The notes under the pieces were generated by a model. The model was not told where the DNA came from. It worked only from the letters and a program-made list of their open reading frames with translations, and did not search any database. Below, piece after piece: positions 41,380 through 51,206 of a stretch of DNA of 64,000 bases. The DNA lies in NCBI GenBank assembly GCA_003584005.1, contig QXHL01000007.1, forward strand, positions 1 through 64,000, read 5' to 3'. The stretch is from Alicyclobacillaceae bacterium I2511 (GTDB lineage Bacteria; Bacillota; Bacilli; Alicyclobacillales; Alicyclobacillaceae). Each line of letters starts with the position of its first letter. Positions within the stretch are counted from its first letter, which is position 1. The translations under genes were made by a program, and so were the position numbers.

Positions 41380-43368
41380 ATGATGGGATTTGACGAAACA
41401 GACAGGTTGGCCGTGGAGACCATCCGCGCCCTGTCTATTGACGCCATTGAAAAAGCCAACTCTGGGCATCCTGGATTGCCTATGGGTGCAGCCCCCATGG
41501 CCTATGTGCTGTGGTCTCGATTTTTGCGCTACAACCCGCAGGACCCCCACTGGGTAAATCGGGATCGCTTTGTGCTGTCGGCAGGACACGGTTCCATGTT
41601 ATTGTATAGCCTTCTGCATCTGGCTGGCTATGACTTATCCATGGAAGAGATTCGAGAGTTTCGCCAGTGGGGTTCTAAAACTCCCGGACATCCGGAGTAC
41701 GGGCATACTCCAGGGGTAGATGCAACGACAGGTCCCTTAGGTCAAGGGATAGGCATGGCTGTTGGGATGGCGATGGCAGAGGCGTTTCTCGCGGCCACAT
41801 TTAATCAGGCAGAACATCGCTTGATGGATCACTACACCTATGTGCTGTGCGGAGATGGGGACCTCATGGAAGGTGTTTCCGCAGAGGCTGCATCCCTTGC
41901 GGGTCATCTGGGTCTACATAAACTCGTGGTTCTTTATGACTCGAATAACGTCTCCTTGGACGGACCCACTGATTGGATTTTTACGGAAGATGTGGCTGCC
42001 CGTTTCCGTGCTTACGGGTGGAATGTTCTGCGGGTAGAGGATGGCAACGATTTGACTAGTATTGAGCAGGCGATTGGACAGGCACAGCAGGAACTTAAAC
42101 GGCCCACCTTAATTGAAGTCAAAACGGTGATTGGCTATGGCGCGCCGAAAAAGCAGGGCACTAGCGCCGCACATGGCGCGCCCCTGGGTCTCGAAGAAGC
42201 GGCTGCGGCGAAAAAAGCATACGGGTGGCATCATGACCCGTTTTATGTTCCACAAGAGGTTTATGAACGGTTTGCACAGCGGTCTGCCTTGGGACGGGAA
42301 CTGCAGACTCGTTGGGAAACAAATTTTGAGGTCTACAGCCACGCACACCCCAATTTGGCCCAACAGTGGGGGGATGCGGTACAGGGAAGCATTCATGTGG
42401 ATTGGGAAGCCGTGTTGCCCCAGTTCACGGGCGCAGTGGCTACCAGGGATGCGTTTGCCAAAATTGTGAATGCTGTGGCACCCCATGTTCCCACGTTGAT
42501 TGGCGGGTCTGCGGACCTTTCGGGATCCAATAAGACCATTCTCCAGGATACCCCACACTTTCAACAGGACAGCTATGTGGGACGAAACTTCTTCTATGGG
42601 GTAAGGGAACATGCCATGGGTGCAATTCTCAATGGCCTATCTCTGCATGGGGGTGTGATGCCCTATGCAGGCACATTTTTAGTGTTTAGCGATTACCTGC
42701 GACCAGCCTTACGGGTCTCTGCTTTAATGAAGCAGCCTGTTTTACATGTATTCACACACGACAGCATCGCTGTTGGGGAAGACGGTCCTACACACGAACC
42801 TGTGGAACAGCTGGCTGCACTACGGCTGATTCCTGGCTTTACAGTGTTTCGTCCCGCAGATGCCACGGAAACGGGTCAGGCCTTGCGCTGGGCATTGGAG
42901 CACCGCGAGGGACCTGTGGCCATTGCCCTGAGCCGACAAAAACTGCCGGTTCTAACCGAGGTGCAGGCCCATGCGGCAGATTTTGCCAGGGGAGGCTATG
43001 TGCTGTATCAGCAAGGGGACGGCATGCAATTAGCCATTTTGGCCACAGGGTCTGAGGTGCATCTGGTACTTGCGGCAGCAAAACAATTGGCAACTGAGGG
43101 TGTCCGGGTGCGAGTGATAAACTTAACCAGTATGGAACTGTTTGATGCTCAGCCAGACAGTTACCGGAATGGGGTCTTGCCGCCACAATTGAGCAGCCGT
43201 TTAGCAGTGGAAATGGCTCATCCAATGCCTTGGTATAAATATGTGGGTAGGGTGGGTCAGGTACTGGGAATTGACGTTTTTGGCGCATCTGCTCCTGGCG
43301 AAGTGGTTATGGAAAAGTACGGATTTACTGTAGAAAATGTGGTACGTAAGGCACGAACCCTGTTCTAA
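41380..43368 (+). CDS. tkt: Transketolase
   Basis: 662 residues from ATG 41380 behind GGAG. It transfers two-carbon units between sugar phosphates using thiamine diphosphate. [34 protein letters not shown] and [10 protein letters not shown] are N-terminal signatures; [20 protein letters not shown] with DSNN is the cofactor site; [17 protein letters not shown] and RPADATET lie in the pyrimidine domain. With zwf and gnd nearby it completes much of the pentose phosphate pathway. Its stop codon overlaps that of a small minus-strand ORF. Confidence 0.98.
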   Translation: MMGFDETDRLAVETIRALSIDAIEKANSGHPGLPMGAAPMAYVLWSRFLRYNPQDPHWVNRDRFVLSAGHGSMLLYSLLHLAGYDLSMEEIREFRQWGSKTPGHPEYGHTPGVDATTGPLGQGIGMAVGMAMAEAFLAATFNQAEHRLMDHYTYVLCGDGDLMEGVSAEAASLAGHLGLHKLVVLYDSNNVSLDGPTDWIFTEDVAARFRAYGWNVLRVEDGNDLTSIEQAIGQAQQELKRPTLIEVKTVIGYGAPKKQGTSAAHGAPLGLEEAAAAKKAYGWHHDPFYVPQEVYERFAQRSALGRELQTRWETNFEVYSHAHPNLAQQWGDAVQGSIHVDWEAVLPQFTGAVATRDAFAKIVNAVAPHVPTLIGGSADLSGSNKTILQDTPHFQQDSYVGRNFFYGVREHAMGAILNGLSLHGGVMPYAGTFLVFSDYLRPALRVSALMKQPVLHVFTHDSIAVGEDGPTHEPVEQLAALRLIPGFTVFRPADATETGQALRWALEHREGPVAIALSRQKLPVLTEVQAHAADFARGGYVLYQQGDGMQLAILATGSEVHLVLAAAKQLATEGVRVRVINLTSMELFDAQPDSYRNGVLPPQLSSRLAVEMAHPMPWYKYVGRVGQVLGIDVFGASAPGEVVMEKYGFTVENVVRKARTLF

Positions 43369-43541
43369 GAGGAAAAATTGTCTAACGTCTCATAGTAGCG
43401 TTCACCTGTCTGTGGATGGTACCAAATTCGCTGGTGCACTCCGGTTGTGGGGTCGATATTCACTTCCTCGGTACGAATAAATCCAGGGGGTACGCTGGAT
43501 TTATTCGTACCGAGGCGCTTTTTTCGCCGCCAAGTTGCCAC
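43365..43541 (-). other. 58-codon minus-strand ORF, protein-like, possibly chimeric remnant
   Basis: GTG 43541 follows a TAG directly and has no ribosome site, yet the second half reads like genuine protein: GFIRTEEVNIDPTTGVHQRI, then WYHPQTGERYYETLDNF. Its TAG overlaps the tkt stop codon. The N-terminal part runs through a 21-bp inverted repeat and overlaps a truncated YbjQ-like frame. The simplest reading is the 3' end of an older gene joined to foreign sequence by deletion. I do not recognise the family. Confidence 0.4.
43466..43524 (+). terminator. Very long terminator hairpin downstream of tkt
   Basis: Bases 43466-43486 and 43495-43515 pair perfectly over 21 bp (5' arm begins CCTCGGTACG), with an 8-base loop and then CGCTTTTTT. 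It is the likely tkt terminator, though it sits inside two minus-strand frames. Confidence 0.85.
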
Positions 43542-43635
43542 CTATGCCGCGACTGCGTACCACCACACCAAACACTTGACCAAGGACTGCTTTGACCTCA
43601 TAGCCGGGAATGCGTTCCGTTGTGACAACTAACAT
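43501..43635 (-). pseudogene. Truncated YbjQ-like (UPF0145, heavy-metal-binding family) gene
   Basis: ATG 43635, about eight bases after AAGGGCGG, opens a 44-codon frame. Residues 1-36 (MLVVTTERIPGYEVKAVLGQ, then VFGVVVRSRGIGGNLAA) match the N-terminus of the YbjQ family, whose members run to about 105 residues. Here the frame changes after Ala36 and stops within the 21-bp hairpin at 43466-43515; no other frame continues the family sequence. The rest has been lost by deletion or rearrangement. I see nothing in 43636-43845. Confidence 0.65.
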
Positions 43636-43845
43636 TTAGCAAACCGCCCTTCTTTGGAGATTTTCACCGCTGTAGGTTCAACATACCATGAGATGTGTAA
43701 CCTGTCGATACGATGGCAGTACACACGGACGCCTGCCAAAGCAAGAGTAACTTTCCTAACCAAGGAATTAGAACCAAGTTGTCGAATAAACTGGAGGCAG
43801 ACACAGAGGCACTACAAATTTTCTCGAAATGGAGGGTGGCCACAC

Positions 43846-45657
43846 ATGAAGGGGAACCCATCGCTTGTGCCAACCACGTGGAATCTCGATTCGATTTTTA
43901 GCGGGGGCAGTCGATCCACCCAGTTTGCAAAATTTTTAACTCGTTGGGAACGAGATGCGCAGGTACTTGCAGAACAGATTGCCATGTATTTGCAACCACA
44001 AGGTTCACAAGACTTTGCTCAGTTGTGGCTTGATGCGCAACAATTGGCTGCACGACAACGGGAGGCGGGGGCTTTTGTGTCCTGTTTGGGTGCGCAGAAT
44101 ACAAAGGACATTGCAGTGAAGCCCTTACGTACCCGCGTGGCACAAAACAGTGCAATGTTGGCGACACTGATGACAGATTTAGAGGCTGGGTTAGCCGCCA
44201 TGAGCGAAGCAACATGGCAACGCCTATTTGATAACCCACAATTGAAGGAAATTCGCTTTTCGTTAGAAGAACGTCGGGCATGGATGCAAGATAGATTACC
44301 CGCAGATCTGGAAAAGCTGAACGTCGACTTAGCGGTGGATGGATATCACGCCTGGGGGCAACTATACGATACTCTTGTTGGCCGCATGACGGTGCCCGTG
44401 GAGGAAAATGGGCAGGTACATCGAGTGTCTCCTGGACAGGCTGCCAATTTTTTGACAGTGCCAGACCACAAACAGCGAGTAAAGGCATTTTATAACTGGG
44501 AACAATCTTGGTCTGAGGTGGCCGACTTGTGTGCAGAGTCTCTCAATCACTTGGCAGGCTATCGCTTGGCGTTATACCGTCAGCGAGGATGGACTACTGT
44601 GTTACATGAACCATTGCGGGTCAACCGCATGAAGGCTGAAACGCTGGATACTCTCTGGGGTGTCGTTGCAGACCACAAGGGGGTCTTTGTGGAATACTTG
44701 CAGCGCAAGGCTCGTCTGTTCAATGTCGAGCGGTTAGATTGGTCTGATGTGGGGGCACCTTTGGCGGACATGGGTAAAACATTTACGTTTGAGCAAGCCA
44801 GAGACTTCATTGTCAGCCAGTTTTCTCACTTTAGTGCACCAATGGCTGATTTTGCTAACCAGTGTTTCGAACAACGCTGGATTGAAGCGGAGAATCGACC
44901 AAACAAGCGCCCGGGAGGATTCTGCACCACTTTTCCCTTGCGAGAACAGTCCCGGATATTTGTCACCTTTTCTGGTTCACCGGGTAATGTGGCCACATTG
45001 GCCCATGAGTTGGGACACGCTTACCACCAACATGTGATGCATGGACTGCCACAGTTTGCTAGTAACTATGCCATGAACGTGGCTGAGACGGCTTCCACTT
45101 TTGCTGAGATGATTGTCGCCAATGCGGCTTTGGGACAGGCGGCGAACACAAAAGAGCGCCTTGTATTGCTGGAAGACAAAGTACAGCACAGTGTCACCAT
45201 GTTCATGAACATTCACGCTCGTTTTCTGTTTGAAACTCGTTTTTACGAGGCACGTAAACAAGGCTGGGTTGGGGTACAGGAACTCAACCACCTGATGGCA
45301 GAGGCACAAAAAGAGGCATTTGTCGATTCTCTGGCCAGTTACCATCCCTATTTCTGGGCTTCTAAACTGCATTTCTATTCCACTGGAGTCCCTTTCTACA
45401 ATTTTCCTTACACATTTGGTTACTTGTTTTCCACTGGACTGTATGTACGCTTTCTGGAACAGGGTCCTGGTTTTGCAGATCGATACGTAAACCTGCTGCG
45501 GGACACAGGGAGCATGACTGTGGAGAACTTGGCCTTAACACACCTGGGAGTGGACTTGACGAAACCTGTGTTCTGGGAGCAAGCCATGGAATACTTGGTG
45601 TCTGATGCAACCAGGTTTCTGCAAGAAACTGAGCAGTGGACATCTTGGCAAGAGTAG
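43846..45657 (+). CDS. pepF: M3-family oligoendopeptidase F
   Basis: 603 residues from ATG 43846, ten bases after GGAGG; the frame extends 64 codons upstream without a ribosome site. The zinc motif is in TLAHELGHAYHQH (near residue 387), with the third ligand Glu in NVAETASTFAE. The enzyme degrades short peptides in the cytoplasm. NLDSIFSGGS at the N-terminus and the C-terminal YYSTGVPFYNFPYTFGYLF-type block (seen as FYSTGVPFYNFPYTFGYL) are typical. It appears monocistronic. Confidence 0.95.
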   Translation: MKGNPSLVPTTWNLDSIFSGGSRSTQFAKFLTRWERDAQVLAEQIAMYLQPQGSQDFAQLWLDAQQLAARQREAGAFVSCLGAQNTKDIAVKPLRTRVAQNSAMLATLMTDLEAGLAAMSEATWQRLFDNPQLKEIRFSLEERRAWMQDRLPADLEKLNVDLAVDGYHAWGQLYDTLVGRMTVPVEENGQVHRVSPGQAANFLTVPDHKQRVKAFYNWEQSWSEVADLCAESLNHLAGYRLALYRQRGWTTVLHEPLRVNRMKAETLDTLWGVVADHKGVFVEYLQRKARLFNVERLDWSDVGAPLADMGKTFTFEQARDFIVSQFSHFSAPMADFANQCFEQRWIEAENRPNKRPGGFCTTFPLREQSRIFVTFSGSPGNVATLAHELGHAYHQHVMHGLPQFASNYAMNVAETASTFAEMIVANAALGQAANTKERLVLLEDKVQHSVTMFMNIHARFLFETRFYEARKQGWVGVQELNHLMAEAQKEAFVDSLASYHPYFWASKLHFYSTGVPFYNFPYTFGYLFSTGLYVRFLEQGPGFADRYVNLLRDTGSMTVENLALTHLGVDLTKPVFWEQAMEYLVSDATRFLQETEQWTSWQE

Positions 45658-45757
45658 TGAACGGATTCATCATAATTATCTGAATTAAACTATTGATGTG
45701 TGTGCAAACTTGGAATAAAATAAAGTTCAAATCCTAATGGAAGGGGTGAAAGAATAA

Positions 45758-45889
45758 ATGTCGAGATTTGATGATAAATCAGAAAAATGCGTTATTTGTG
45801 GAGAGGATCTGAACCCTAATCAATCGGACCATGATTTGTGCAACCGCTGTGAGGACGATTGGAGGAGGGATGAAGAGGCTACTTGGTGA
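45758..45889 (+). CDS. 43-residue zinc-finger-like protein
   Basis: ATG 45758 follows GGAAGGGGTGAAAG at somewhat long spacing. The peptide has Cys11-x2-Cys14 and Cys28-x2-Cys31 (KCVICGEDL and DLCNRCEDDW), the layout of a treble-clef or zinc ribbon, within a strongly acidic chain. A 13-bp terminator follows within 40 bases, which supports a real short transcript. Function is unknown; small acidic zinc fingers often bind partner proteins. Confidence 0.62.
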   Translation: MSRFDDKSEKCVICGEDLNPNQSDHDLCNRCEDDWRRDEEATW

Positions 45890-45925
45890 TTTTCCGAGCG
45901 GGACGTCCCTCCAAATAGAAGCGGG

Positions 45926-45976
45926 TAGGCATGGTGTGAAGTCGGTAAAACGGCTGCACACCATGCCTATTGTTTT
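45926..45976 (+). terminator. Rho-independent terminator of the small zinc-finger gene
   Basis: TAGGCATGGTGTG (45926-45938) pairs with CACACCATGCCTA (45957-45969), followed by TTGTTTT. It also separates this gene from the convergent tenI-like gene. Confidence 0.8.
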
Positions 45977-45979
45977 ACC

Positions 45980-46624
45980 CTAGAGTGGGCTTCTATCAAG
46001 AGGTTGCAACTTCTCAATCAAGTGCCTGGCGGCTCCCTCAGGGTCTGCATGGAGTAGCACAGCGCCAATAACAGCTACACCGTCACAACCAGTGGCCAAG
46101 ACTGGTTTCAAATTGCTGATTTCAATGCCACCAATGGCAACTACAGGAATGGAAATAGACTCCACAATCTTTTGCAGGGCATGTAGACCTCGCGGGGGCT
46201 GGCCGAGGTGTGTGCCACTGGCATAGATAGGTCCAAATGTGACATAATCGGCACCCTCCAGCTCAGCTTCCAGGGCTTCATCAAGGGTGTGGACAGAACA
46301 ACCAATTTGACCCTGCCAGCCAGATTGTGCCCGAATGGTTACGGCGGCTCTCACCGGTATGGATTTTGCAGGCAGATGAACCCCATCTGCCCCAGTAGCT
46401 AAGGCGACGTCCATGCGGTCGTTGACAAAAACCTGGGTGGGTAGTTCCAGTTCCCGCAGGCGCCACTGAATTTTTTGCACCAGATCAAAGGTTTCCTTGG
46501 CTGGCAACTCTTTTTCACGGATTTGTAGAACATCAGCGCCCCCCCGTGCGGCAGCCAACAAGGCAACCTCTAGGGGTAGGGTGTGACGTTGACGGTCACT
46601 GAGGACATGCAGAACTGGAGACAA
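45980..46624 (-). CDS. tenI: TenI-type thiazole tautomerase (ThiE paralogue)
   Basis: 214 residues from TTG 46624 behind AAGGGGGGG. It is a TIM barrel of the ThiE/TenI family: DVLQIREKEL, VFVNDRMDVALATGADGVHLPA, GCSVHTLDEALEAELEGADYVTFGPIY, VVAIGGI. After GPIY the ThiE Thr-x-Ser/Thr-Lys loop is missing, and the HLPAKS and SVHT segments resemble Bacillus TenI, whose His in SVH promotes aromatisation of the thiazole. I therefore favour thiazole tautomerase over thiamine-phosphate synthase. A ThiF-like gene is 1.2 kb away. Confidence 0.75.
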   Translation of the reverse strand: MSPVLHVLSDRQRHTLPLEVALLAAARGGADVLQIREKELPAKETFDLVQKIQWRLRELELPTQVFVNDRMDVALATGADGVHLPAKSIPVRAAVTIRAQSGWQGQIGCSVHTLDEALEAELEGADYVTFGPIYASGTHLGQPPRGLHALQKIVESISIPVVAIGGIEISNLKPVLATGCDGVAVIGAVLLHADPEGAARHLIEKLQPLDRSPL

Positions 46625-46715
46625 TTTTACCCCCCCTTAAAGACTTTTGACCTCGCATCGCTTGGATAATCAAAATAAATATTTCGAATAGGCAAATTCG
46701 CAAACTAAATTTAAA

Positions 46716-46741
46716 GCCGTACCTGTCTTGACAGGTACGGC
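46716..46741 (-). terminator. Rho-independent terminator of panC
   Basis: GCCGTACCTGTC (46716-46727) and GACAGGTACGGC (46730-46741) form a 12-bp inverted repeat; read on the minus strand it ends in TTTAAATTT. It lies 51 bases past the panC stop. Confidence 0.8.
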
Positions 46742-46792
46742 GGACTTCCAGTTCGAGTTCCGCAAATGTTACCAGACAATGAAATCAGGCTA

Positions 46793-47665
46793 TCATGGGA
46801 TGTCGGGCGAGTCAATCGGTGGCAGGGGCAGGACAATGTTATCGATGAGCCGAGTCTTCCCCACATAGGCTGCTACGGCAAGCATGACAGTACCGGACAA
46901 GACACTAAGCGGCTGCAAGGTGCGCGCGTCCACTGCTTCAGCATAATCCAAACGTACCGTAGGTTCGGCAGAAATCAGCGCCGCCATGTGAGCCATAACT
47001 TCAGCTGCAAAACGTTGTCCGGCTTCAATGTCATCTCTGGCTACCTGTAGGGCGCGGTAGAGTACGGTGGCATGGGGACGGTCTTGTACGGAAAGAAAGA
47101 TATTGCGGGAACTTTTCGCCAATCCATCCGATTCTCGAACCGTCGGAACTCCGACGATGGCCAACGGAAGATTGAGGTCTTGCACCATGCGCAAAATGAT
47201 GGCCAGTTGCTGTCCATCTTTTTGTCCAAAGTAGGCCTTATCCGGTTGCACAATGTGGAGTAATTTGCTGACCACTGTGGCCACACCACGAAAGTGAATG
47301 GGACGCGTACGTCCGCATAACACCTGCCCCATTTCGGGTAGGTCCACTACTGTGACTGCGGGCTCGGGGTACATTTCGTTTACCGAGGGAGCAAAAATGA
47401 AGTCACACCCCAGGGCTGTCAGCATTTGTTCGTCGTGGTGCAGGTCCCGCGGGTACTGTGCAAAATCCTCATTCGGCCCAAACTGGAGAGGGTTCACAAA
47501 AATACTAACGACCACCACATCGTTCTGTTCTCTTGCGGTGGAAACCAAACGGGCGTGCCCCTCGTGCAAATAGCCCATGGTTGGAACTAAGCCAATACTG
47601 CGGCCCGCGTTGCGCAAGGGGCTCAACGCGTTGCGCAGTAGTCGAATACTGGTTATCGTTTGCAA
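46793..47665 (-). CDS. panC: Pantothenate synthetase
   Basis: 290 residues from TTG 47665 behind AAGGGGG. PanC joins pantoate and beta-alanine with ATP. LVPTMGYLHEGHARLV holds the HxGH nucleotide motif, VVSIFVNPLQFGPNEDF the pantoate site, and SDGLAKSSRNIFLS the KMSKS-like loop. panB and panD are not adjacent; the gene is alone on its strand with its own terminator. Confidence 0.96.
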   Translation of the reverse strand: MQTITSIRLLRNALSPLRNAGRSIGLVPTMGYLHEGHARLVSTAREQNDVVVVSIFVNPLQFGPNEDFAQYPRDLHHDEQMLTALGCDFIFAPSVNEMYPEPAVTVVDLPEMGQVLCGRTRPIHFRGVATVVSKLLHIVQPDKAYFGQKDGQQLAIILRMVQDLNLPLAIVGVPTVRESDGLAKSSRNIFLSVQDRPHATVLYRALQVARDDIEAGQRFAAEVMAHMAALISAEPTVRLDYAEAVDARTLQPLSVLSGTVMLAVAAYVGKTRLIDNIVLPLPPIDSPDIP

Positions 47666-47825
47666 GCAAAATAGCCCCCTTTTAGATCCATCCGTATTCT
47701 AACAGTTTGCGTCTTCCTCATCCAGTTTCTGTTCTGGACTGTGTGCATTTGCAACCCGTGATACGATGATGTCAGCACACTTCCGGGGGTTGGCAAACCG
47801 CTGGGAGGAAGAACAGGACGGAGGG

Positions 47826-48878
47826 ATGGAATTGCAACAGGAACACCCATTGGAGGATGTTTTGTACCATCGTTACTCACGCCAGGTGCTGTTTCGTCCG
47901 ATTGGCCAGACAGGCCAGGAGAAACTTTGGCACAGCAGGGTAGCGGTGGTGGGGCTGGGGGCTTTGGGCACGGTTCAAGCAAATCAACTGGTGCGCGGCG
48001 GTGTGGGCTTTGTGCGGCTGATTGACCGAGACATCGTGGATGCGTCCAACTTACAGCGGCAAAGTTTGTATGACGAACAAGATGCTCGGCTTGGTCGAGC
48101 GAAGGCGGATGCGGCCGCGGAAAAACTGCACCTGTGTAACAGTAGTGTGGCTTTGGAGGCAAAGGTCACAGATCTGACTTGGCGTAATGCAGAGGCGTTG
48201 CTGGCAGATGTGGATGTGATAGTAGATGGCACGGACAATTTTGAGGTTCGTTACCTCATTAACGATGTAGCTGTCAAGCACGGTATGCCATGGTCCTACG
48301 GCGGGGCCGTCAGTTCCTATGGCACAACAGCTTTTTTCCAGCCAGGCGCCACCGCTTGTCTGGCCTGCCTTTTTGGCGATTCGCCGCCAGCACATCAGGA
48401 TACCTGTGACACTCTTGGGGTCCTTGCACCTGTGGTGTCTGTGATTGCCTCTTTACAAGTGGCAGAGGTATTAAAGTTTTTAACCGGAAACAATGCAAGT
48501 TTGTCTCGACAATTGGCGCAAGTGGACGTTTGGAACAACGACTTTACCCACGTCCAGATGGGCCCACCCAAGGCCGGATGTCGCTGTTGTCAGGCCCATG
48601 AGTTCTCTTGGTTAAAGGCTCGGGGGGGTGGCACGACGGTTTCCTTGTGTGGCCGTCAAACCGTTCAGGTGCGGCCGGAGGGAAAAGGGACGCTCTCGTT
48701 GGATGAAATAGCGGTTCGCCTTGCTGGGTTGGGCCAGGTGCGTCAGAACGGGTCTTTGCTGCGGTTTGAGCTAGACGGATTAACCCTGACCCTATTTCAA
48801 GATGGACGAGCCCTGATACACGGTACGGAGGATCCGGCTGTGGCCCGCAATTTATATGCCCGCTACATTGGCATGTAG
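47826..48878 (+). CDS. thiF: ThiF/MoeB-family adenylyltransferase
   Basis: 350 residues from ATG 47826; the GGAGGG abuts this ATG, so TTG 47832 (seven-base spacing) may be the true start. RYSRQVLF, VVGLGALGTVQANQLVRGG and DRDIVDASNLQRQ bind ATP; YGGAVSSYGTTAFF is the adenylation loop; CLAC and CRCC hold a structural zinc. It activates the C-terminal Gly-Gly of ThiS or MoaD for sulfur transfer. A C-terminal domain of about 70 residues follows the zinc site, as in Bacillus ThiF. ThiF versus MoeB cannot be settled without the partner gene. Confidence 0.85.
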   Translation: MELQQEHPLEDVLYHRYSRQVLFRPIGQTGQEKLWHSRVAVVGLGALGTVQANQLVRGGVGFVRLIDRDIVDASNLQRQSLYDEQDARLGRAKADAAAEKLHLCNSSVALEAKVTDLTWRNAEALLADVDVIVDGTDNFEVRYLINDVAVKHGMPWSYGGAVSSYGTTAFFQPGATACLACLFGDSPPAHQDTCDTLGVLAPVVSVIASLQVAEVLKFLTGNNASLSRQLAQVDVWNNDFTHVQMGPPKAGCRCCQAHEFSWLKARGGGTTVSLCGRQTVQVRPEGKGTLSLDEIAVRLAGLGQVRQNGSLLRFELDGLTLTLFQDGRALIHGTEDPAVARNLYARYIGM

Positions 48879-48885
48879 TGGGCAT
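48856..48885. terminator. Hairpin across the thiF stop codon
   Basis: ATGCCCGCTAC (48856-48866) and GTAGTGGGCAT (48875-48885) pair over 11 positions with one G-U. It lies between convergent thiF and mnmA but has no T run. Confidence 0.35.
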
Positions 48886-48921
48886 TCGGAACAAGGCTGT
48901 CGACAGACATATCCTTTTTGC

Positions 48922-50088
<1,167 letters not shown>

Positions 50089-50276
50089 TTACACTGCATA
50101 GTGTGGTCTCCAGATAGCGACACGTCAAGGTGGGCCCTGCAACAGCAGTTTCAAATCCCCAACCCAGGGGACGGTTGTCCGTGGATGTGCTATGCTAAAC
50201 GTGTCTGTGCGCCTGTCACGTCGGGCTTGTTTAAGGATATTTTGGGGCACAAATTTGTGTGGAAGGAAGAAAATTC

Positions 50277-51194
50277 ATGTTTCGATTGGATACAGAGAGC
50301 ATTTTACATCATCCTCGGTTACGCTTTTTGACAGATTTGGTTCCAATCGTGGAACACCTAGATCATTTAGAGAAATTTATTAACTTGTGCTATGCACAAG
50401 AGGGATATAAGGTGACACAGCAGCAACGGGTAATTGCTTTGCGAGCCACTGATGAGAGTCGATTGAGTTCTGCTTTCAAATCCAGTTTGTATTTGGGGAA
50501 GTACACGGACATGTCCAACACGGATCGGTTTCTCAAAAATATGGTAGCCGCAGGTCACAGCTATGAACCCATCCGTGGGGAGACAGTTTTATTCCTGTTT
50601 ATCGGGGTAGCAAAGCCAGTGTATGACCATTTGGTGACTTACACGGTCGGGCGACCGACGCGTATTGCGGGTGGACAGAGAGCCAATGTACCCTGGGGAT
50701 TTGAACTGCCTGTAGAGGCAAAAAATCCTGCGGAGTATGACCCTGAGCTGGAGCGCATACGAGAAGTCATTCGATTGGCTAAGCAGGAACACACGGAGCA
50801 GATGCAGGCAGCCCGGTCTAAATTACCGGTGGGCTACATTATGCCCCCTTTTCTCATGGAATTTTCAGAAGAGGCTTTAATTAAGGACGTTTTTCCACAG
50901 CGGTTATTCGCAAAGGGTGCCCAAGGTGCGACCGTGGAGGTAGTATCCAATATGCTAGAAACATGTATGAAAATGGATGAAGAAAAGTGGACATTTTTGC
51001 TGGACTATCATGGCCCACACTTAGCACAGTGGGAAAAGGCCATGCGTACCCTGCGCAAAGAGCACTATACGCTGGTGGAACTCGCCGCTGTGGCGGGGAT
51101 TTCTACAGAACAGGCAACCCAGGCAGACTTATACGATTTGCTCATTCAGACACTGGGCAAGCTACCCCCATCGATGTGGGAAAAGATGTCCTGA
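50277..51194 (+). CDS. ThyX-fold protein lacking the thymidylate-synthase signature
   Basis: 305 residues from ATG 50277 behind GGAAGG. Residues 83-145 track the ThyX core (DRFLKNMVAAGHSYEPIRGE, then VLFLFIGVAKPVYDHL), and ARSKLPVGYIMPPFLMEFS (about 179-197) matches the C-terminal AR-x3-LP segment. The diagnostic RHR-x2-S motif is replaced by TYTVGRPTRI at 121-130. The flavin/dUMP chemistry of ThyX is therefore doubtful. An N-terminal 45-residue extension and a C-terminal helical region are additional. It lies between mnmA and a HAD gene with no operon partner. Homology is by eye; function unknown. Confidence 0.6.
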   Translation: MFRLDTESILHHPRLRFLTDLVPIVEHLDHLEKFINLCYAQEGYKVTQQQRVIALRATDESRLSSAFKSSLYLGKYTDMSNTDRFLKNMVAAGHSYEPIRGETVLFLFIGVAKPVYDHLVTYTVGRPTRIAGGQRANVPWGFELPVEAKNPAEYDPELERIREVIRLAKQEHTEQMQAARSKLPVGYIMPPFLMEFSEEALIKDVFPQRLFAKGAQGATVEVVSNMLETCMKMDEEKWTFLLDYHGPHLAQWEKAMRTLRKEHYTLVELAAVAGISTEQATQADLYDLLIQTLGKLPPSMWEKMS

Positions 51195-51206
51195 GCTCCC
51201 CCTGGC

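Noticed and set aside
43654-43845. N-terminal extension of pepF by 64 codons
   Set aside because: Residues are unlike oligoendopeptidase F and GGAGG precedes ATG 43846.
43825-43850. Possible T-box-like GGAGGGTGG segment before pepF
   Set aside because: It is the pepF ribosome site; the AGGGTGGAACCGCG consensus and specifier stem are absent.
45980-46624. Thiamine-phosphate synthase ThiE
   Set aside because: Kept as a possibility, but the missing ThiE phosphate-loop Lys and TenI-like segments favour thiazole tautomerase.
47653-48162. 169-codon minus-strand frame opposite thiF
   Set aside because: Pro-rich shadow of the well-supported thiF coding strand, with no family features or ribosome site.
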